DNA of 64,000 nucleotides from Thalassotalea atypica (GTDB lineage Bacteria > Pseudomonadota > Gammaproteobacteria > Enterobacterales > Alteromonadaceae), in the NCBI RefSeq assembly GCF_030295975.1, contig NZ_AP027364.1, positions 248,001 to 312,000 of the forward strand, read 5' to 3'. This document shows positions 8,815 to 17,980 of this stretch, one piece after another (within the stretch, counting starts at the first letter, position 1; every line of letters begins with the position of its first letter). The notes under the pieces were generated by a model, which had not been told where the DNA came from, made no database searches, and was given only the letters and a program-made list of their open reading frames with translations. The position numbers and the translations under genes are program-made.

Positions 8815-10362
8815 GTGAAAAGACGTAACCTAGGTTGGCTGTTGTTGGGGAGTTTGCTTTCCAGTTCAGCTTGGGCCGAGATGGAGTTAAACCTTACTGA
8901 AGGCGTAACTGCGGTAAGTAAGGAAGTATATGATCTTCATATGCTGGCATTGTACATTTGTACAGCTATAGGTGTCATAGTCTTTGGTGCTATGTTTTGG
9001 TCGATGGCATTTCATCGTAAATCGAAAGGGGTAAAGCCTGCTGATTTTCATGAAAGTACGAAAGTTGAAATACTTTGGACGGCAATACCAATTGTTATTC
9101 TCATTGCGATGGCGGTTCCTGCCACAAGCACATTGATTGAGATGGAGAATAATGACAATTCAGATATCACCATACAAGTCACCGGCTCTCAATGGAAATG
9201 GCACTATAAGTATTTCGATCAAGACATTGAATTCTATTCTGTTCTCTCTACCCCTCGCGACCAATACGACAACCTCGATGGTCAATCAACTGAAAAAGGG
9301 GAAAATTACCTGCTTGAAGTTGATAAGCATCTCGTTATTCCAGTCAATAAAAAAGTGAGATTCTTAATCACTTCAGATGATGTTATTCACTCTTGGTGGG
9401 TACCTGCTTTTGCGGTGAAGCAAGATGCAAACCCTGGCTTTATCAATGAAGCATGGACCATTGTTGATCAGCCAGGTGTCTATCGTGGTCAGTGTGCAGA
9501 GCTTTGTGGTAAAGATCACGGCTATATGCCAGTAGTGGTTGAAGTTAAATCTGAAGCTGGCTACGCTGCATGGCTAGTTGAACAAGAGCAATTAATTGCT
9601 AAGGCAAAAGAAGCTGAAGCACAATCACTTAATGCATCTATGTCAAAAGACGAGTTGATGCAATTGGGTGAAACCACTTACACCGCTTATTGTGCTGCGT
9701 GCCACCAGCCTTCAGGTCAAGGTTTACCGCCGGCGTTCCCTGCGCTTAAAGGCAGTCCTATTGCAACTACCGGCCCTGTATCAGAGCATATTGATATGGT
9801 CTTTAACGGGAAAGCCGGTACAGGGATGCAAGGCTATGGTAAGCAGCTTTCGTTAAAAGAGATCGCAGCGGTCGTGACCTACGAGCGTAATGCTTGGGGT
9901 AATGACACGGGAGATTTAGTACAAGCATCGGATGTAAATACTGTTGCTGGTGCGATGCCAAAAGCAGAGTCTATGGCCGTAGTTGAAGAAGTAAAGGCAG
10001 CCGTTGAAGCACAAGCTGAACCAAGTGAAGATTTGTCCAGAACATATAGCATGGATGAATTGATGGCGAAAGGCGAACAGGTGTATATGACAGCATGTGT
10101 TGCATGTCACCAACCTACAGGTGCTGGGCTACCTCCGGCATTTCCATCATTAATTGGCAGCCCAATCATCACGGGTGATGTTACTGCTCATATTGATATG
10201 GTTTTAAATGGCAGTAGTAAAAATCCAGCAATGGCTGCATTTAAGGGCCAATTAAGCAAAACAGACATTGCCGCAGTTATCACCTATGAGCGAAATGCTT
10301 GGGGTAATAATACCGGTGATTTAGTCCAGCCAGCAGATATTGATGCTGCAAGTGCGAAGTAG
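8815..10362 (+). CDS. coxB: Cytochrome c oxidase subunit II with two C-terminal cytochrome c domains
   Basis: Subunit II takes electrons from cytochrome c at the CuA centre and passes them to subunit I. Of 515 residues, the order is: signal peptide (ends near AWA), two membrane helices (about 40-65 and 85-105), and a cupredoxin CuA domain with CAELCGKDHGYM (Cys227, Cys231, His235). Then come two cytochrome c domains, with heme motifs CAACH (Cys293-His297) and CVACH (Cys428-His432). The two heme domains are near copies (both contain CHQP.G.GLPPAFP and YERNAWGN.TGDLVQ), so they arose by internal duplication. Ordinary aa3 CoxB lacks heme; caa3 enzymes have one. The start is GTG with AGAGGAG 7 bases upstream; an ATG at 8808 hits a stop after six codons. 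It is the first gene of the cox operon. Confidence 0.93.
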   Translation: MKRRNLGWLLLGSLLSSSAWAEMELNLTEGVTAVSKEVYDLHMLALYICTAIGVIVFGAMFWSMAFHRKSKGVKPADFHESTKVEILWTAIPIVILIAMAVPATSTLIEMENNDNSDITIQVTGSQWKWHYKYFDQDIEFYSVLSTPRDQYDNLDGQSTEKGENYLLEVDKHLVIPVNKKVRFLITSDDVIHSWWVPAFAVKQDANPGFINEAWTIVDQPGVYRGQCAELCGKDHGYMPVVVEVKSEAGYAAWLVEQEQLIAKAKEAEAQSLNASMSKDELMQLGETTYTAYCAACHQPSGQGLPPAFPALKGSPIATTGPVSEHIDMVFNGKAGTGMQGYGKQLSLKEIAAVVTYERNAWGNDTGDLVQASDVNTVAGAMPKAESMAVVEEVKAAVEAQAEPSEDLSRTYSMDELMAKGEQVYMTACVACHQPTGAGLPPAFPSLIGSPIITGDVTAHIDMVLNGSSKNPAMAAFKGQLSKTDIAAVITYERNAWGNNTGDLVQPADIDAASAK

Positions 10363-10374
10363 GGAGGAATTAGT

Positions 10375-11970
10375 ATGACAACTGACGTTATTAACGACTC
10401 AGAGCACCAGCATGACGATCATCATGATCATAAAATGACAGGCATTAAACGCTGGCTATATACCACTAACCATAAAGACATTGGTTCAATGTATTTGTGG
10501 TTCTCATTTATTATGTTTTTAACGGGTGGGGCAATGGCGATGGTAATACGCGCTGAATTGTTCCAACCGGGTCTGCAAATTATCGAGCCAGACTTTTTCA
10601 ACCAAATGACCACTGTTCACGGTTTGATCATGGTTTTTGGCGCTATTATGCCGGCGTTTACAGGTTTGGCTAACTGGATGCTACCTATGATGGTAGGTGC
10701 GCCAGATATGGCATTACCAAGACTGAACAATTGGAGCTTTTGGATTTTACCGTTTGCGTTCACCATTTTATTAGCGTCTTTCTTTATGGAAAGTGGCGCG
10801 CCTAACTTTGGTTGGACCTTCTACGCACCATTATCCACAACCTACAGTAATGGTAGTACTGCATTCTTTGTGTTTGCTGTTCATATCATGGGTATTTCAT
10901 CAATCATGGGCGCAATCAATATCGTAGTTACTATCATGAATATGCGCGCACCGGGTATGACGTACATGAAGATGCCATTGTTTGTCTGGACCTTCTTTAT
11001 CACGGCCTATTTACTAATAGCGGTGATGCCCGTACTCGCCGGTACGGTGACTATGGTATTAACTGATACCTATTTTGGTACCAGCTTTTTTGATGCCGCC
11101 GGTGGTGGTGATCCTGTAATGTTCCAGCATATTTTCTGGTTCTTTGGACATCCTGAAGTGTACATCATGATTTTGCCAGCGTTTGGTATTGTATCGACAA
11201 CCATTCCAGCGTTTTCTCGTAAGAAACTGTTTGGTTATAGTTCAATGGTTTATGCAACCGCTTCAATTGCCTTCTTGTCGTTTATTGTATGGGCTCACCA
11301 TATGTTTACTACAGGTATGCCGCTGTTTGGTGAATTATTCTTCATGTATTGCACCATGCTAATTGCTGTTCCAACAGGGGTTAAGGTCTTTAACTGGGTC
11401 GCTACAATGTGGCGCGGTGCATTATCGTTCGAAACACCAATGCTGTTCTCTATTGCTTTTGTAATCTTGTTCACAATAGGTGGTTTTTCAGGACTAATGT
11501 TGGCTTTAACGCCAGTTGATTTTCAATATCACGATACTTACTTTGTTGTTGCCCATTTCCATTATGTATTGGTTACAGGTGCGTTATTTTCTATCTATGC
11601 AGGGGCTTATTACTGGCTACCTAAGTGGACGGGTTATATGTACAACGATACGTTAAGTAAGTGGCATTTTTGGTGTTCACTAATTTCGGTAAACCTCTTG
11701 TTCTTCCCTATGCACTTCTTAGGATTAGCTGGCATGCCACGTCGTATTCCGGATTACGCATTGCAATTTGCTGACTTTAACAAGTGGGTCAGCATTGGCG
11801 GCTTTGCATTTGGCATTTCTCAATTAATTTTCTTAGTGCTGGTGATTAAATGTATTAAGGGAGGCGAGAAAGCTGCAGCGAAACCTTGGGATGGTGCAGA
11901 AGGGTTAGAATGGACTGTACCTAGTCCTGCGCCATATCACACATTCGAAACACCACCTAAAGTCGATTAG
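10375..11970 (+). CDS. coxA: Cytochrome c oxidase subunit I
   Basis: This is the catalytic subunit of an aa3-type heme-copper oxidase, 531 residues with 12 expected membrane helices. It reduces O2 to water at the heme a3-CuB site and pumps protons. Visible signatures are the low-spin heme His in TTVHGLIMVFG, the HPEVYIMILPAFG segment with the CuB His-Tyr pair, the WAHHMFTTGMP double His, and HDTYFVVAHFHYVL with the heme a3 and a ligands. A His-rich cytoplasmic N-terminus (EHQHDDHHDH) precedes the first helix. The start is ATG with AGGGAGG just upstream, 12 bases after coxB. It is cotranscribed with coxB, ctaG and coxC. Confidence 0.97.
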   Translation: MTTDVINDSEHQHDDHHDHKMTGIKRWLYTTNHKDIGSMYLWFSFIMFLTGGAMAMVIRAELFQPGLQIIEPDFFNQMTTVHGLIMVFGAIMPAFTGLANWMLPMMVGAPDMALPRLNNWSFWILPFAFTILLASFFMESGAPNFGWTFYAPLSTTYSNGSTAFFVFAVHIMGISSIMGAINIVVTIMNMRAPGMTYMKMPLFVWTFFITAYLLIAVMPVLAGTVTMVLTDTYFGTSFFDAAGGGDPVMFQHIFWFFGHPEVYIMILPAFGIVSTTIPAFSRKKLFGYSSMVYATASIAFLSFIVWAHHMFTTGMPLFGELFFMYCTMLIAVPTGVKVFNWVATMWRGALSFETPMLFSIAFVILFTIGGFSGLMLALTPVDFQYHDTYFVVAHFHYVLVTGALFSIYAGAYYWLPKWTGYMYNDTLSKWHFWCSLISVNLLFFPMHFLGLAGMPRRIPDYALQFADFNKWVSIGGFAFGISQLIFLVLVIKCIKGGEKAAAKPWDGAEGLEWTVPSPAPYHTFETPPKVD

Positions 11971-12010
11971 ATTTTAGGTGTCATCGTTAAAATAAAAATT
12001 AAGAGAGCAT

Positions 12011-12553
12011 ATGACTGAGCAACTAAAACAAAATAAAGAAAAAACCGCGAAAAAGTTAGTACTGATCGTATTTGCTATGTTTGGGTTCGGATTTGCTTTA
12101 GTTCCTCTTTATGATGTGTTTTGTGATATTACTGGGTTAAATGGGAAAACAGCTGATAGTGCGGCAACGTATACGGCTGATGGGGTTGATGAAACGCGCA
12201 CAATAAGAGTGCAGTTTATTAGCCGCACCGCTAAAGGTATTCCATGGCAGTTCGAACCAATGGTAAACGAGGTTGAAGTGCATCCCGGTGAAATGAAACT
12301 GGTTAAATTTTACGCTAAAAATGAATCAGTAAGAGATATTATTGGACAGGCTGTACCCTCAGTCTCTCCGGGCCAAGCAGCATTGTATTTTCAAAAAATA
12401 GAATGCTTTTGCTTTAATCAACAGCCTCTCAAAGCAAATGAAGATGTTGAAATGGCTCTGCAATTTTATGTAGATCCTGAATTGCCTGATCATATCTCTG
12501 AGCTAACGCTGTCATATACCTTGTATGACATCACAGGCAAAGTTGAATCATAA
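12011..12553 (+). CDS. ctaG: Cytochrome c oxidase assembly protein CtaG/Cox11
   Basis: This is a copper chaperone that delivers CuB to subunit I. It has 180 residues, with one N-terminal membrane anchor (about residues 17-37, ending in ALVPLYDVFCDITG) and a periplasmic immunoglobulin-like domain. That domain carries the conserved IECFCFNQQ motif whose cysteines bind copper. It lies between coxA and coxC, the usual place in proteobacterial aa3 operons, 40 bases after coxA. Confidence 0.95.
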   Translation: MTEQLKQNKEKTAKKLVLIVFAMFGFGFALVPLYDVFCDITGLNGKTADSAATYTADGVDETRTIRVQFISRTAKGIPWQFEPMVNEVEVHPGEMKLVKFYAKNESVRDIIGQAVPSVSPGQAALYFQKIECFCFNQQPLKANEDVEMALQFYVDPELPDHISELTLSYTLYDITGKVES

Positions 12554-12584
12554 GTTGTAAATAACCGAATGTAGGGAAAGAGTA

Positions 12585-13469
12585 ATGACTACAAAAGAAT
12601 ATGAATCTTATTACGTACCTGCGCAAAGTCACTGGCCGATTATAGGTGCTATTGGCTTATTCTTAATTGCGATAGGCGCAGGACAATACGTCTCAACCTT
12701 AGCAAGTGAAGAAGCAGGCTGGGGCGGTTGGGTATTAATTGCCGGTATTGCCGTGATTATATATATGGTATTTGGCTGGTTTAGCAACGTCATCAACGAA
12801 TCGATGTCGGGTAAATATAGTCATCAGATGGATAATTCATTCAAGCAAGGAATGAGCTGGTTTATCTTTTCTGAAGTGATGTTTTTCGCCGCGTTTTTCG
12901 GCGCACTTCTCTATGCTAGAACGTTCTCCGTGCCTTGGTTAGACGGCGCTGGCAATAACGTGATGACTGGCGAAGTGCTATGGCCTGAGTTTACTGCAAC
13001 TTGGCCTCTAATTAAGACGCCAGATGGCACGACGACAACAGGCATGGGTTGGTATGGTCTACCTTTAATTAACACCATCTTGCTACTGACTTCATCAGTT
13101 ACTGCGCATTTTGCACACGTGGCGTTAGAGCAAGATAAGCGCCCACAGCTCAAGTTTTGGTTAGGCTTGACCGTATTATTAGGCTTAGTCTTCTTGTATT
13201 GCCAAGGTCTAGAGTATGCCCATGGTTATGCAGATGAAATGAGGTTGTATTTAGACAGTGGCATTTATGGTAATACCTTCTACATGCTAACGGGCTTCCA
13301 TGGTATGCACGTTACGCTAGGTACCATCATGTTAATTGTCATGTTGGTGCGAGTATTTAAAGGGCACTTTACCCCAAAAAATCACTTTGCGTTTCAGGCT
13401 GCTAGTTGGTACTGGCATTTTGTTGACGTGGTATGGGTATTACTGTTTGTATTCGTCTACATCATTTAA
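12585..13469 (+). CDS. coxC: Cytochrome c oxidase subunit III
   Basis: This is a 294-residue integral membrane subunit with seven expected helices. It stabilises subunit I and its proton uptake. Family segments seen include HSYWPI-like SHWPIIGAIG at the N-terminus, SEVMFFAAFFGA, the GLEYAHGYADE motif, GFHGMHVTLGT and the C-terminal ASWYWHFVDVVWVLLF. An AGGGAAAG ribosome site precedes the ATG. It closes the first cox gene block; two palindromes follow before the convergent DUF2909 gene. Confidence 0.96.
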   Translation: MTTKEYESYYVPAQSHWPIIGAIGLFLIAIGAGQYVSTLASEEAGWGGWVLIAGIAVIIYMVFGWFSNVINESMSGKYSHQMDNSFKQGMSWFIFSEVMFFAAFFGALLYARTFSVPWLDGAGNNVMTGEVLWPEFTATWPLIKTPDGTTTTGMGWYGLPLINTILLLTSSVTAHFAHVALEQDKRPQLKFWLGLTVLLGLVFLYCQGLEYAHGYADEMRLYLDSGIYGNTFYMLTGFHGMHVTLGTIMLIVMLVRVFKGHFTPKNHFAFQAASWYWHFVDVVWVLLFVFVYII

Positions 13470-13507
13470 TGATTTCTATCGTCGTTATTTAGCATGAATA
13501 CATTATC

Positions 13508-13544
13508 GGATGTGCTCACATATACTTATATGCTGTGCGCATCC
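13508..13544. repeat. Palindromic repeat, copy 1
   Basis: An imperfect inverted repeat whose outer arms are GGATGTGC / GCGCATCC (one G-T pair) and inner arms CATATA / TATATG. It is closely similar in sequence and layout to the palindrome at 13618-13652; both are followed by TCTTC or TTCTT. It lies between coxC (+) and the DUF2909 gene (-), so it may act as a bidirectional terminator or belong to a REP-like family. Confidence 0.7.
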
Positions 13545-13617
13545 TCTTCGTTTTCATGCGAACTAACTTAGCTACAAACCATTAAACTATAGAATGAATA
13601 ATATTAACTCAGAATCA

Positions 13618-13652
13618 GAGGTGCTCGCATATATTTATATGCTGCGCACCTC
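13618..13652. repeat. Palindromic repeat, copy 2
   Basis: The arms GAGGTGC / GCACCTC and inner CATATA / TATATG are perfectly complementary. The core GTGCTC.CATATA.TTATATGC is shared with copy 1. The outer arms differ between copies but changed together, which keeps the pairing and points to selection on the folded form. Confidence 0.7.
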
Positions 13653-13716
13653 TTCTTTGCCTTTATCCAATCTACGGAGTGAAAATAACTCAAAGCTTAA
13701 TTTGTAAAGCCGAGCA

Positions 13717-13926
13717 TTAATAAGGGCGTGGATTAGGGGTAATAACGCCGGTCAGAATACCAAGTAATAGCAGTAGTACGATCGCCACCGATGTCATCAC
13801 GCGTCGGCCGATAAACTGAGACATTGGCGGTTTATCAGGATCGTTCTTATTCATAATCACCAGTGCCTTAAATAAGTTGTAAATCATAAAACCTAATAGC
13901 CCGACGATGATAATTTTAACCAGCAT
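13717..13926 (-). CDS. DUF2909 small membrane protein
   Basis: A 69-residue protein with two membrane helices (about 2-24 and 46-65) joined by a short charged loop (NKNDPDKPPMSQFIGRRV). This matches the DUF2909 (twin transmembrane) family, which is commonly found inside cytochrome oxidase loci of gammaproteobacteria, between coxC and surf1. The function is unknown. It is transcribed against the cox genes, and its start lies 45 bases from the surf1 start on the other strand. Confidence 0.8.
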   Translation of the reverse strand: MLVKIIIVGLLGFMIYNLFKALVIMNKNDPDKPPMSQFIGRRVMTSVAIVLLLLLGILTGVITPNPRPY

Positions 13927-13971
13927 ATCGCTTCCTCTTAATTTTAATTCTTATGATGCGGTGCATACGCT

Positions 13972-14742
13972 TTGAACCGTTCTGCATTCGCTTTAGTGCG
14001 CCAGTCGGTTAACTGGGTATGGGTTGTTATAACCTTGCTTGTCTTTTCGTTATTAATCAAGTTAGGAATGTGGCAAAGCACGCGAGCAATTGAAAAAGAG
14101 CAGCGGTTGTCGCGTATTGTAGAGTTGCAAACAGATAACGCACTGTCACTCTCGCAGTTGATGCAAAATGCTGATCAAGGCGAAGAACAACTTAATGATT
14201 TGCCTGTCCTTCTTGATGGATATTTTGAACCAGAAATCTTATTTTTGCTGGATAATCAGCCTAACAAAGGGCAGTTAGGTTACAAAGTATATCAAGTATT
14301 CAATCATGAACCCTACACACTGCTTGTCAACCTAGGTTGGGTGTTAGGCAGCAGAGATCGAAACACCCTACCTGATGTCACACCAATCACAGGGTCAATG
14401 AAATTGACCGGTAATATCCGATTTATTGACGTTGGTGTGATGCTCGCAGAGCAAAATTTTGGTCAATTCGATTGGCCATTGCGCGTACAACAAATAGAAA
14501 TAGATAAATTCTCAGGTTTAATTAATAAACAACTCTTGCCCTTTGCTGTGTTCTTAGATAAAACTGAACAGATAGGATATGAAAAAAACTGGCAACCTGT
14601 AGTTATGCCACCCGAGAAACATTGGGGGTATGCATTTCAATGGTTTAGTCTAGCAATTGCTTGGCTACTCCTAATGATTTGGGCTGCGATAAAAACCAAT
14701 AATAATGATACTTCTTTAAAAAATAACAATAATAAGGCCTAG
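13972..14742 (+). CDS. SURF1 family cytochrome oxidase biogenesis protein
   Basis: SURF1 helps insert heme a into subunit I. It has 256 residues, with an N-terminal helix (about 15-32, followed by KLGMWQSTRAIEKEQR), a periplasmic domain with LLVNLGWV and the C-terminal helix with HWGYAFQWFSLAIAWLLL. This is the standard two-helix SURF1 layout. An in-frame stop at 13954 limits the start; TTG at 13972 is the first usable codon and there is no ATG before the first helix. A GTG eight codons later is an alternative. The next gene starts 4 bases after its stop. Confidence 0.88.
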   Translation: MNRSAFALVRQSVNWVWVVITLLVFSLLIKLGMWQSTRAIEKEQRLSRIVELQTDNALSLSQLMQNADQGEEQLNDLPVLLDGYFEPEILFLLDNQPNKGQLGYKVYQVFNHEPYTLLVNLGWVLGSRDRNTLPDVTPITGSMKLTGNIRFIDVGVMLAEQNFGQFDWPLRVQQIEIDKFSGLINKQLLPFAVFLDKTEQIGYEKNWQPVVMPPEKHWGYAFQWFSLAIAWLLLMIWAAIKTNNNDTSLKNNNNKA

Positions 14743-14746
14743 CAGT

Positions 14747-15349
14747 ATGGATTCTTCCGATAACCTTTCACAGGAACAAAGTGAGCAACGACGAAAAAGC
14801 CGTCGCAGCTTTATTTTCGTATGTCTCGCTTTTATTGTGCCTATCATCTTGGCCAAGATGGCATTGGAGCAACAATGGTTTAATTACGGTGTAACCAACC
14901 AAGGACAGTTGTTAGATAAAGAATTACATCTAAAAGATTTAGGATTAAACCAGTTACACGATAAATTACCTGAAGGGCAGAAGCCTTGGTTATTGGTATA
15001 CAACTTACCCAGTAAGTGTGAACAACAGTGCATTCAATTGTTCAATGGCTTAAGCAATACCTATATCGCGTTGGGCAAAGACATGAAGCGAGTTAATTTA
15101 GTTGGCGTACTCAACAGTGAATTATCAGAACAGCAGTATTCTACTATTGATATTAAGCGTTGGACAATGACTACCCTTGCAGGACATGCGCAACTACCTC
15201 AAGAATTAGCACCTGTATTTGTCGTTGACCCATTAGGTAATGTTGTTGTTAGTCATCAACCGCCTGCAAGTGCCGACGAATTACCAAGTTTTGGGAAGTC
15301 GATATTGGCTGACTTTAAAGTGTTATTGAAACTTTCAAGGATTGGCTAA
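14747..15349 (+). CDS. Membrane-anchored thioredoxin-fold-like protein of the cox locus
   Basis: A 200-residue protein with one N-terminal membrane anchor (about 23-40). Its periplasmic part has the order of a Sco/thioredoxin fold: PWLLVYNLPSKCEQQC (Cys-x3-Cys, the spacing of Sco copper sites), then a helix, and VFVVDPLGNVVVSHQPP near the end. Homologues without assigned function are common between surf1 and ctaA in marine gammaproteobacteria. I infer a role in copper delivery or thiol reduction for oxidase assembly; this is not proven by the sequence. Its stop overlaps the ctaA start by one base. Confidence 0.65.
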   Translation: MDSSDNLSQEQSEQRRKSRRSFIFVCLAFIVPIILAKMALEQQWFNYGVTNQGQLLDKELHLKDLGLNQLHDKLPEGQKPWLLVYNLPSKCEQQCIQLFNGLSNTYIALGKDMKRVNLVGVLNSELSEQQYSTIDIKRWTMTTLAGHAQLPQELAPVFVVDPLGNVVVSHQPPASADELPSFGKSILADFKVLLKLSRIG

Positions 15350-16359
15350 TGATGGCATCTCTAGGCGTAAAAAATGTTAGACGATTGGTGCTTGTCAGTA
15401 TTTTATTGGCCATTGTTGTGGTCAGTTTAGGCGCTTATACCCGCTTAACTCACGCTGGCTTAGGTTGTCCTGACTGGCCCGGCTGCTACGGTTTACTTGA
15501 TGTACCAGAAACGAAGGAACAAATAGCGAAAGCAGAGCTAGCATTTCCTGAGCGTCCTGTTGAGCCCGAAAAAGCATGGAATGAAATGATCCATCGATAT
15601 TTTGCAGGATCATTAGGCTTGCTTATTCTCTTAATAACTATTTTATCAATTAGGCAACGTGATCAAGGAACACCAGTGTTTCTACCTATTGTTATCCTCG
15701 CGATTGTGACGTTTCAGGCGGCGCTTGGCATGTGGACCGTCACCATGAAGTTGATGCCCATAGTGGTGATGGGACACTTGTTGGGGGGCTTCACTACGTT
15801 ATGTTTATTATTTTTACTGTATCTGCGCTTGACGCCTTACAGGGTACCAGTTGGAGATTTTAAAATAAAACGATATTCCAAATATGCAATGCTAGGTGTG
15901 GCTGTTTTGGCGGCTCAAATTGCTTTGGGGGGATGGACTTCATCGAATTATGCAGCTTTAACCTGTACTGAACTGCCCATTTGCCAAGACGGTTGGGTTG
16001 AACAACTGACCTTTGAAGACTCTTTTGATCTCATACCGCCAGAGCGAGAAACGTATGAATTTGGCCATTTAGACCACGCTTCACGAGTTACTATACATGC
16101 GGTGCATCGTATTGGCGCCGTGGTTACGTTTTTATTTTTAGCGTGGTTATCTTTAGCGGTATATCGTAAAGCACAAACCAGCTTTTTCAAAAAATTACCC
16201 AGCGTGTTATTTTTGATTCTATTGGTTCAAGTAGGTTTAGGGGTGAGTAATGTTGTTTTTTCATTACCGTTGGCAGTTGCCGTGAGTCATAACGTTGTTG
16301 CGGCCTGTTTGATGTTGGCATTAATCACGCTTGCCTACAGTTTAAAAAGAAAAATATAG
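15349..16359 (+). CDS. ctaA: Heme A synthase (CtaA/Cox15)
   Basis: CtaA oxidises the C8 methyl of heme o to a formyl group, giving heme a. It has 336 residues with eight expected membrane helices. Seen are the N-terminal [21 protein letters not shown] motif region, the conserved MIHRYFAG His, GHLLGGFTT, the second half repeat [11 protein letters not shown] with paired Cys (CTELPIC), and AVHRIGA and SHNVVAA His ligands. AAGGA lies 7 bases before the ATG. It overlaps the preceding stop (TAATG) and is followed 10 bases later by ctaB. Confidence 0.95.
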   Translation: MMASLGVKNVRRLVLVSILLAIVVVSLGAYTRLTHAGLGCPDWPGCYGLLDVPETKEQIAKAELAFPERPVEPEKAWNEMIHRYFAGSLGLLILLITILSIRQRDQGTPVFLPIVILAIVTFQAALGMWTVTMKLMPIVVMGHLLGGFTTLCLLFLLYLRLTPYRVPVGDFKIKRYSKYAMLGVAVLAAQIALGGWTSSNYAALTCTELPICQDGWVEQLTFEDSFDLIPPERETYEFGHLDHASRVTIHAVHRIGAVVTFLFLAWLSLAVYRKAQTSFFKKLPSVLFLILLVQVGLGVSNVVFSLPLAVAVSHNVVAACLMLALITLAYSLKRKI

Positions 16360-16369
16360 GGAATTTACA

Positions 16370-17281
16370 ATGAGTAAAAGTGCAACTTTAGACCAAGACA
16401 ACATTGAAAATTCTAGTGCCACCTGGCGAGACTACTACGAGATCACTAAACCAAGAGTAGTTGCGTTGTTGGTGCTTACTGCGCTTGTAGGTATGTGTTT
16501 GTCAGTCCCCGGCGTCATCCCTTGGCAACTGCTTATTCCTGCCATGTTGGGTATAGGTATGTTGTCTTCTGCGGCGGCTGCTATTAATCATATTGTCGAC
16601 CAACGGATTGACAGTGTCATGGCGCGCACTCATAAACGTCCCTTACCTAATGGACGAATTAGCCAATCCAGTGCAGTTTCTTTCGCGGCAGGATTAGCGA
16701 TATTGGGTTTTTTCATGCTATATGCTTTGGTTAACCCGTTGACGGCATGGTTAACCTTTGCGGGTTTAGTGGGTTATGGTTTTGTCTACACCATGTACTT
16801 AAAAAGGGCAACGCCACAGAATATTACCATTGGTGGCTTAGCTGGCGCTATCCCGCCATTATTAGGCTGGACCGCAATGACCAACGAAATTCACCCTCAT
16901 GCCTTGCTGTTGGTCTTACTTATCTTTACTTGGACACCACCTCACTTTTGGGCATTAGCGATCCATCGTAAAAATGATTATGCCAAAGTGAATATTCCAA
17001 TGTTACCTGTGACCCATGGTGTGAGTTTCACCAAGACGCAAATATTACTTTATACGGTATTATTATTCGTTGTTGGTCTCCTTCCTTATTTGGTAGGGAT
17101 GAGTAACTGGTTATACCTAGCCGGTGCGGTGACGTTAAACTTAATGTTTTTTATCTATGCATGGAAATTAAAATTTAATGCTGACGAAAATACGGCGATG
17201 GATACCTTTAAATTTTCGATTATTCATTTAATGATCTTATTTGTGGTGCTGTTAGTCGATCACTATGTTCTCCCAGTATAA
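16370..17281 (+). CDS. ctaB: Protoheme IX farnesyltransferase (heme O synthase)
   Basis: CtaB (also called CyoE) transfers a farnesyl group to heme b to make heme o, the substrate of CtaA. It has 303 residues with a UbiA-type fold and nine expected helices. Diagnostic motifs are the [21 protein letters not shown] region (first Asp-rich prenyl site), [13 protein letters not shown] and the second loop [22 protein letters not shown]. The start has GGGAAT upstream. It continues the ctaA-ctaB pair. Confidence 0.96.
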   Translation: MSKSATLDQDNIENSSATWRDYYEITKPRVVALLVLTALVGMCLSVPGVIPWQLLIPAMLGIGMLSSAAAAINHIVDQRIDSVMARTHKRPLPNGRISQSSAVSFAAGLAILGFFMLYALVNPLTAWLTFAGLVGYGFVYTMYLKRATPQNITIGGLAGAIPPLLGWTAMTNEIHPHALLLVLLIFTWTPPHFWALAIHRKNDYAKVNIPMLPVTHGVSFTKTQILLYTVLLFVVGLLPYLVGMSNWLYLAGAVTLNLMFFIYAWKLKFNADENTAMDTFKFSIIHLMILFVVLLVDHYVLPV

Positions 17282-17325
17282 AAACATCAAGTACGACAAA
17301 ATTTATTAAGCGAAGAAAGAGAAGT

Positions 17326-17955
17326 ATGAACAAAGTCCTTTATATTATTGTCGCCATTATCGCTCTTGGTTTTGGTGCCTTTATTTTCAAACAAGCGAAT
17401 CTGGTGTCTGCACCGGAGCATGCTTTATACTACAAGCAAGCAAGAGATATTGCTCCGTTTGAACTAACGTCACACCTTGGAGGGAAATTTTCCAACCCAC
17501 AACTTATGGGGCAATGGTCTTGGGTATTTTTTGGCTATACTTCTTGTCCAGATGTTTGTCCAACTACTTTACAAGAACTCAATTTTGTCTATCCAGAGCT
17601 CAAAGAAATTGCAGCTAATACGCAAGTGCTTTTGGTCTCAGTCGATCCGCTACGTGACACAACGGAAAAACTCGCACAATACATTCGATACTTCAATGCA
17701 GAATTTTTTGCTCTGACGGCAGGACATGATGTTTTGTATCCATTCGCACGAAATATGGGTTTGATGTATGCGATAGTCGACGATACTGACCAAACAAGCT
17801 ATTTGGTTGATCACAGTGCTTCTATGGTGTTAATTAATCCTCAAGGAAAAATTGCGGCCATTTTTAAACCTAAGCATGAGTTAGGACAGCTACCCACCAT
17901 CAGTGGCGATGATTTAGTGGCAGATTTTGAAAAAATTGTGCAATTAGCAGATTAA
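17326..17955 (+). CDS. SCO1/SenC family copper chaperone
   Basis: This protein loads the CuA centre of subunit II or keeps its cysteines reduced. It has 209 residues, an N-terminal membrane anchor (about 4-22), then a thioredoxin fold with FFGYTSCPDVCPTTL (Cys-x3-Cys) and the conserved His in DHSASMVLINPQGK. All three copper ligands are present. It follows ctaB by 44 bases with its own ribosome site (GAAAGAGA) and is the last gene of the oxidase assembly block. Confidence 0.93.
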   Translation: MNKVLYIIVAIIALGFGAFIFKQANLVSAPEHALYYKQARDIAPFELTSHLGGKFSNPQLMGQWSWVFFGYTSCPDVCPTTLQELNFVYPELKEIAANTQVLLVSVDPLRDTTEKLAQYIRYFNAEFFALTAGHDVLYPFARNMGLMYAIVDDTDQTSYLVDHSASMVLINPQGKIAAIFKPKHELGQLPTISGDDLVADFEKIVQLAD

Positions 17956-17980
17956 TATTGCGAACCAATTTATTGTTTGA

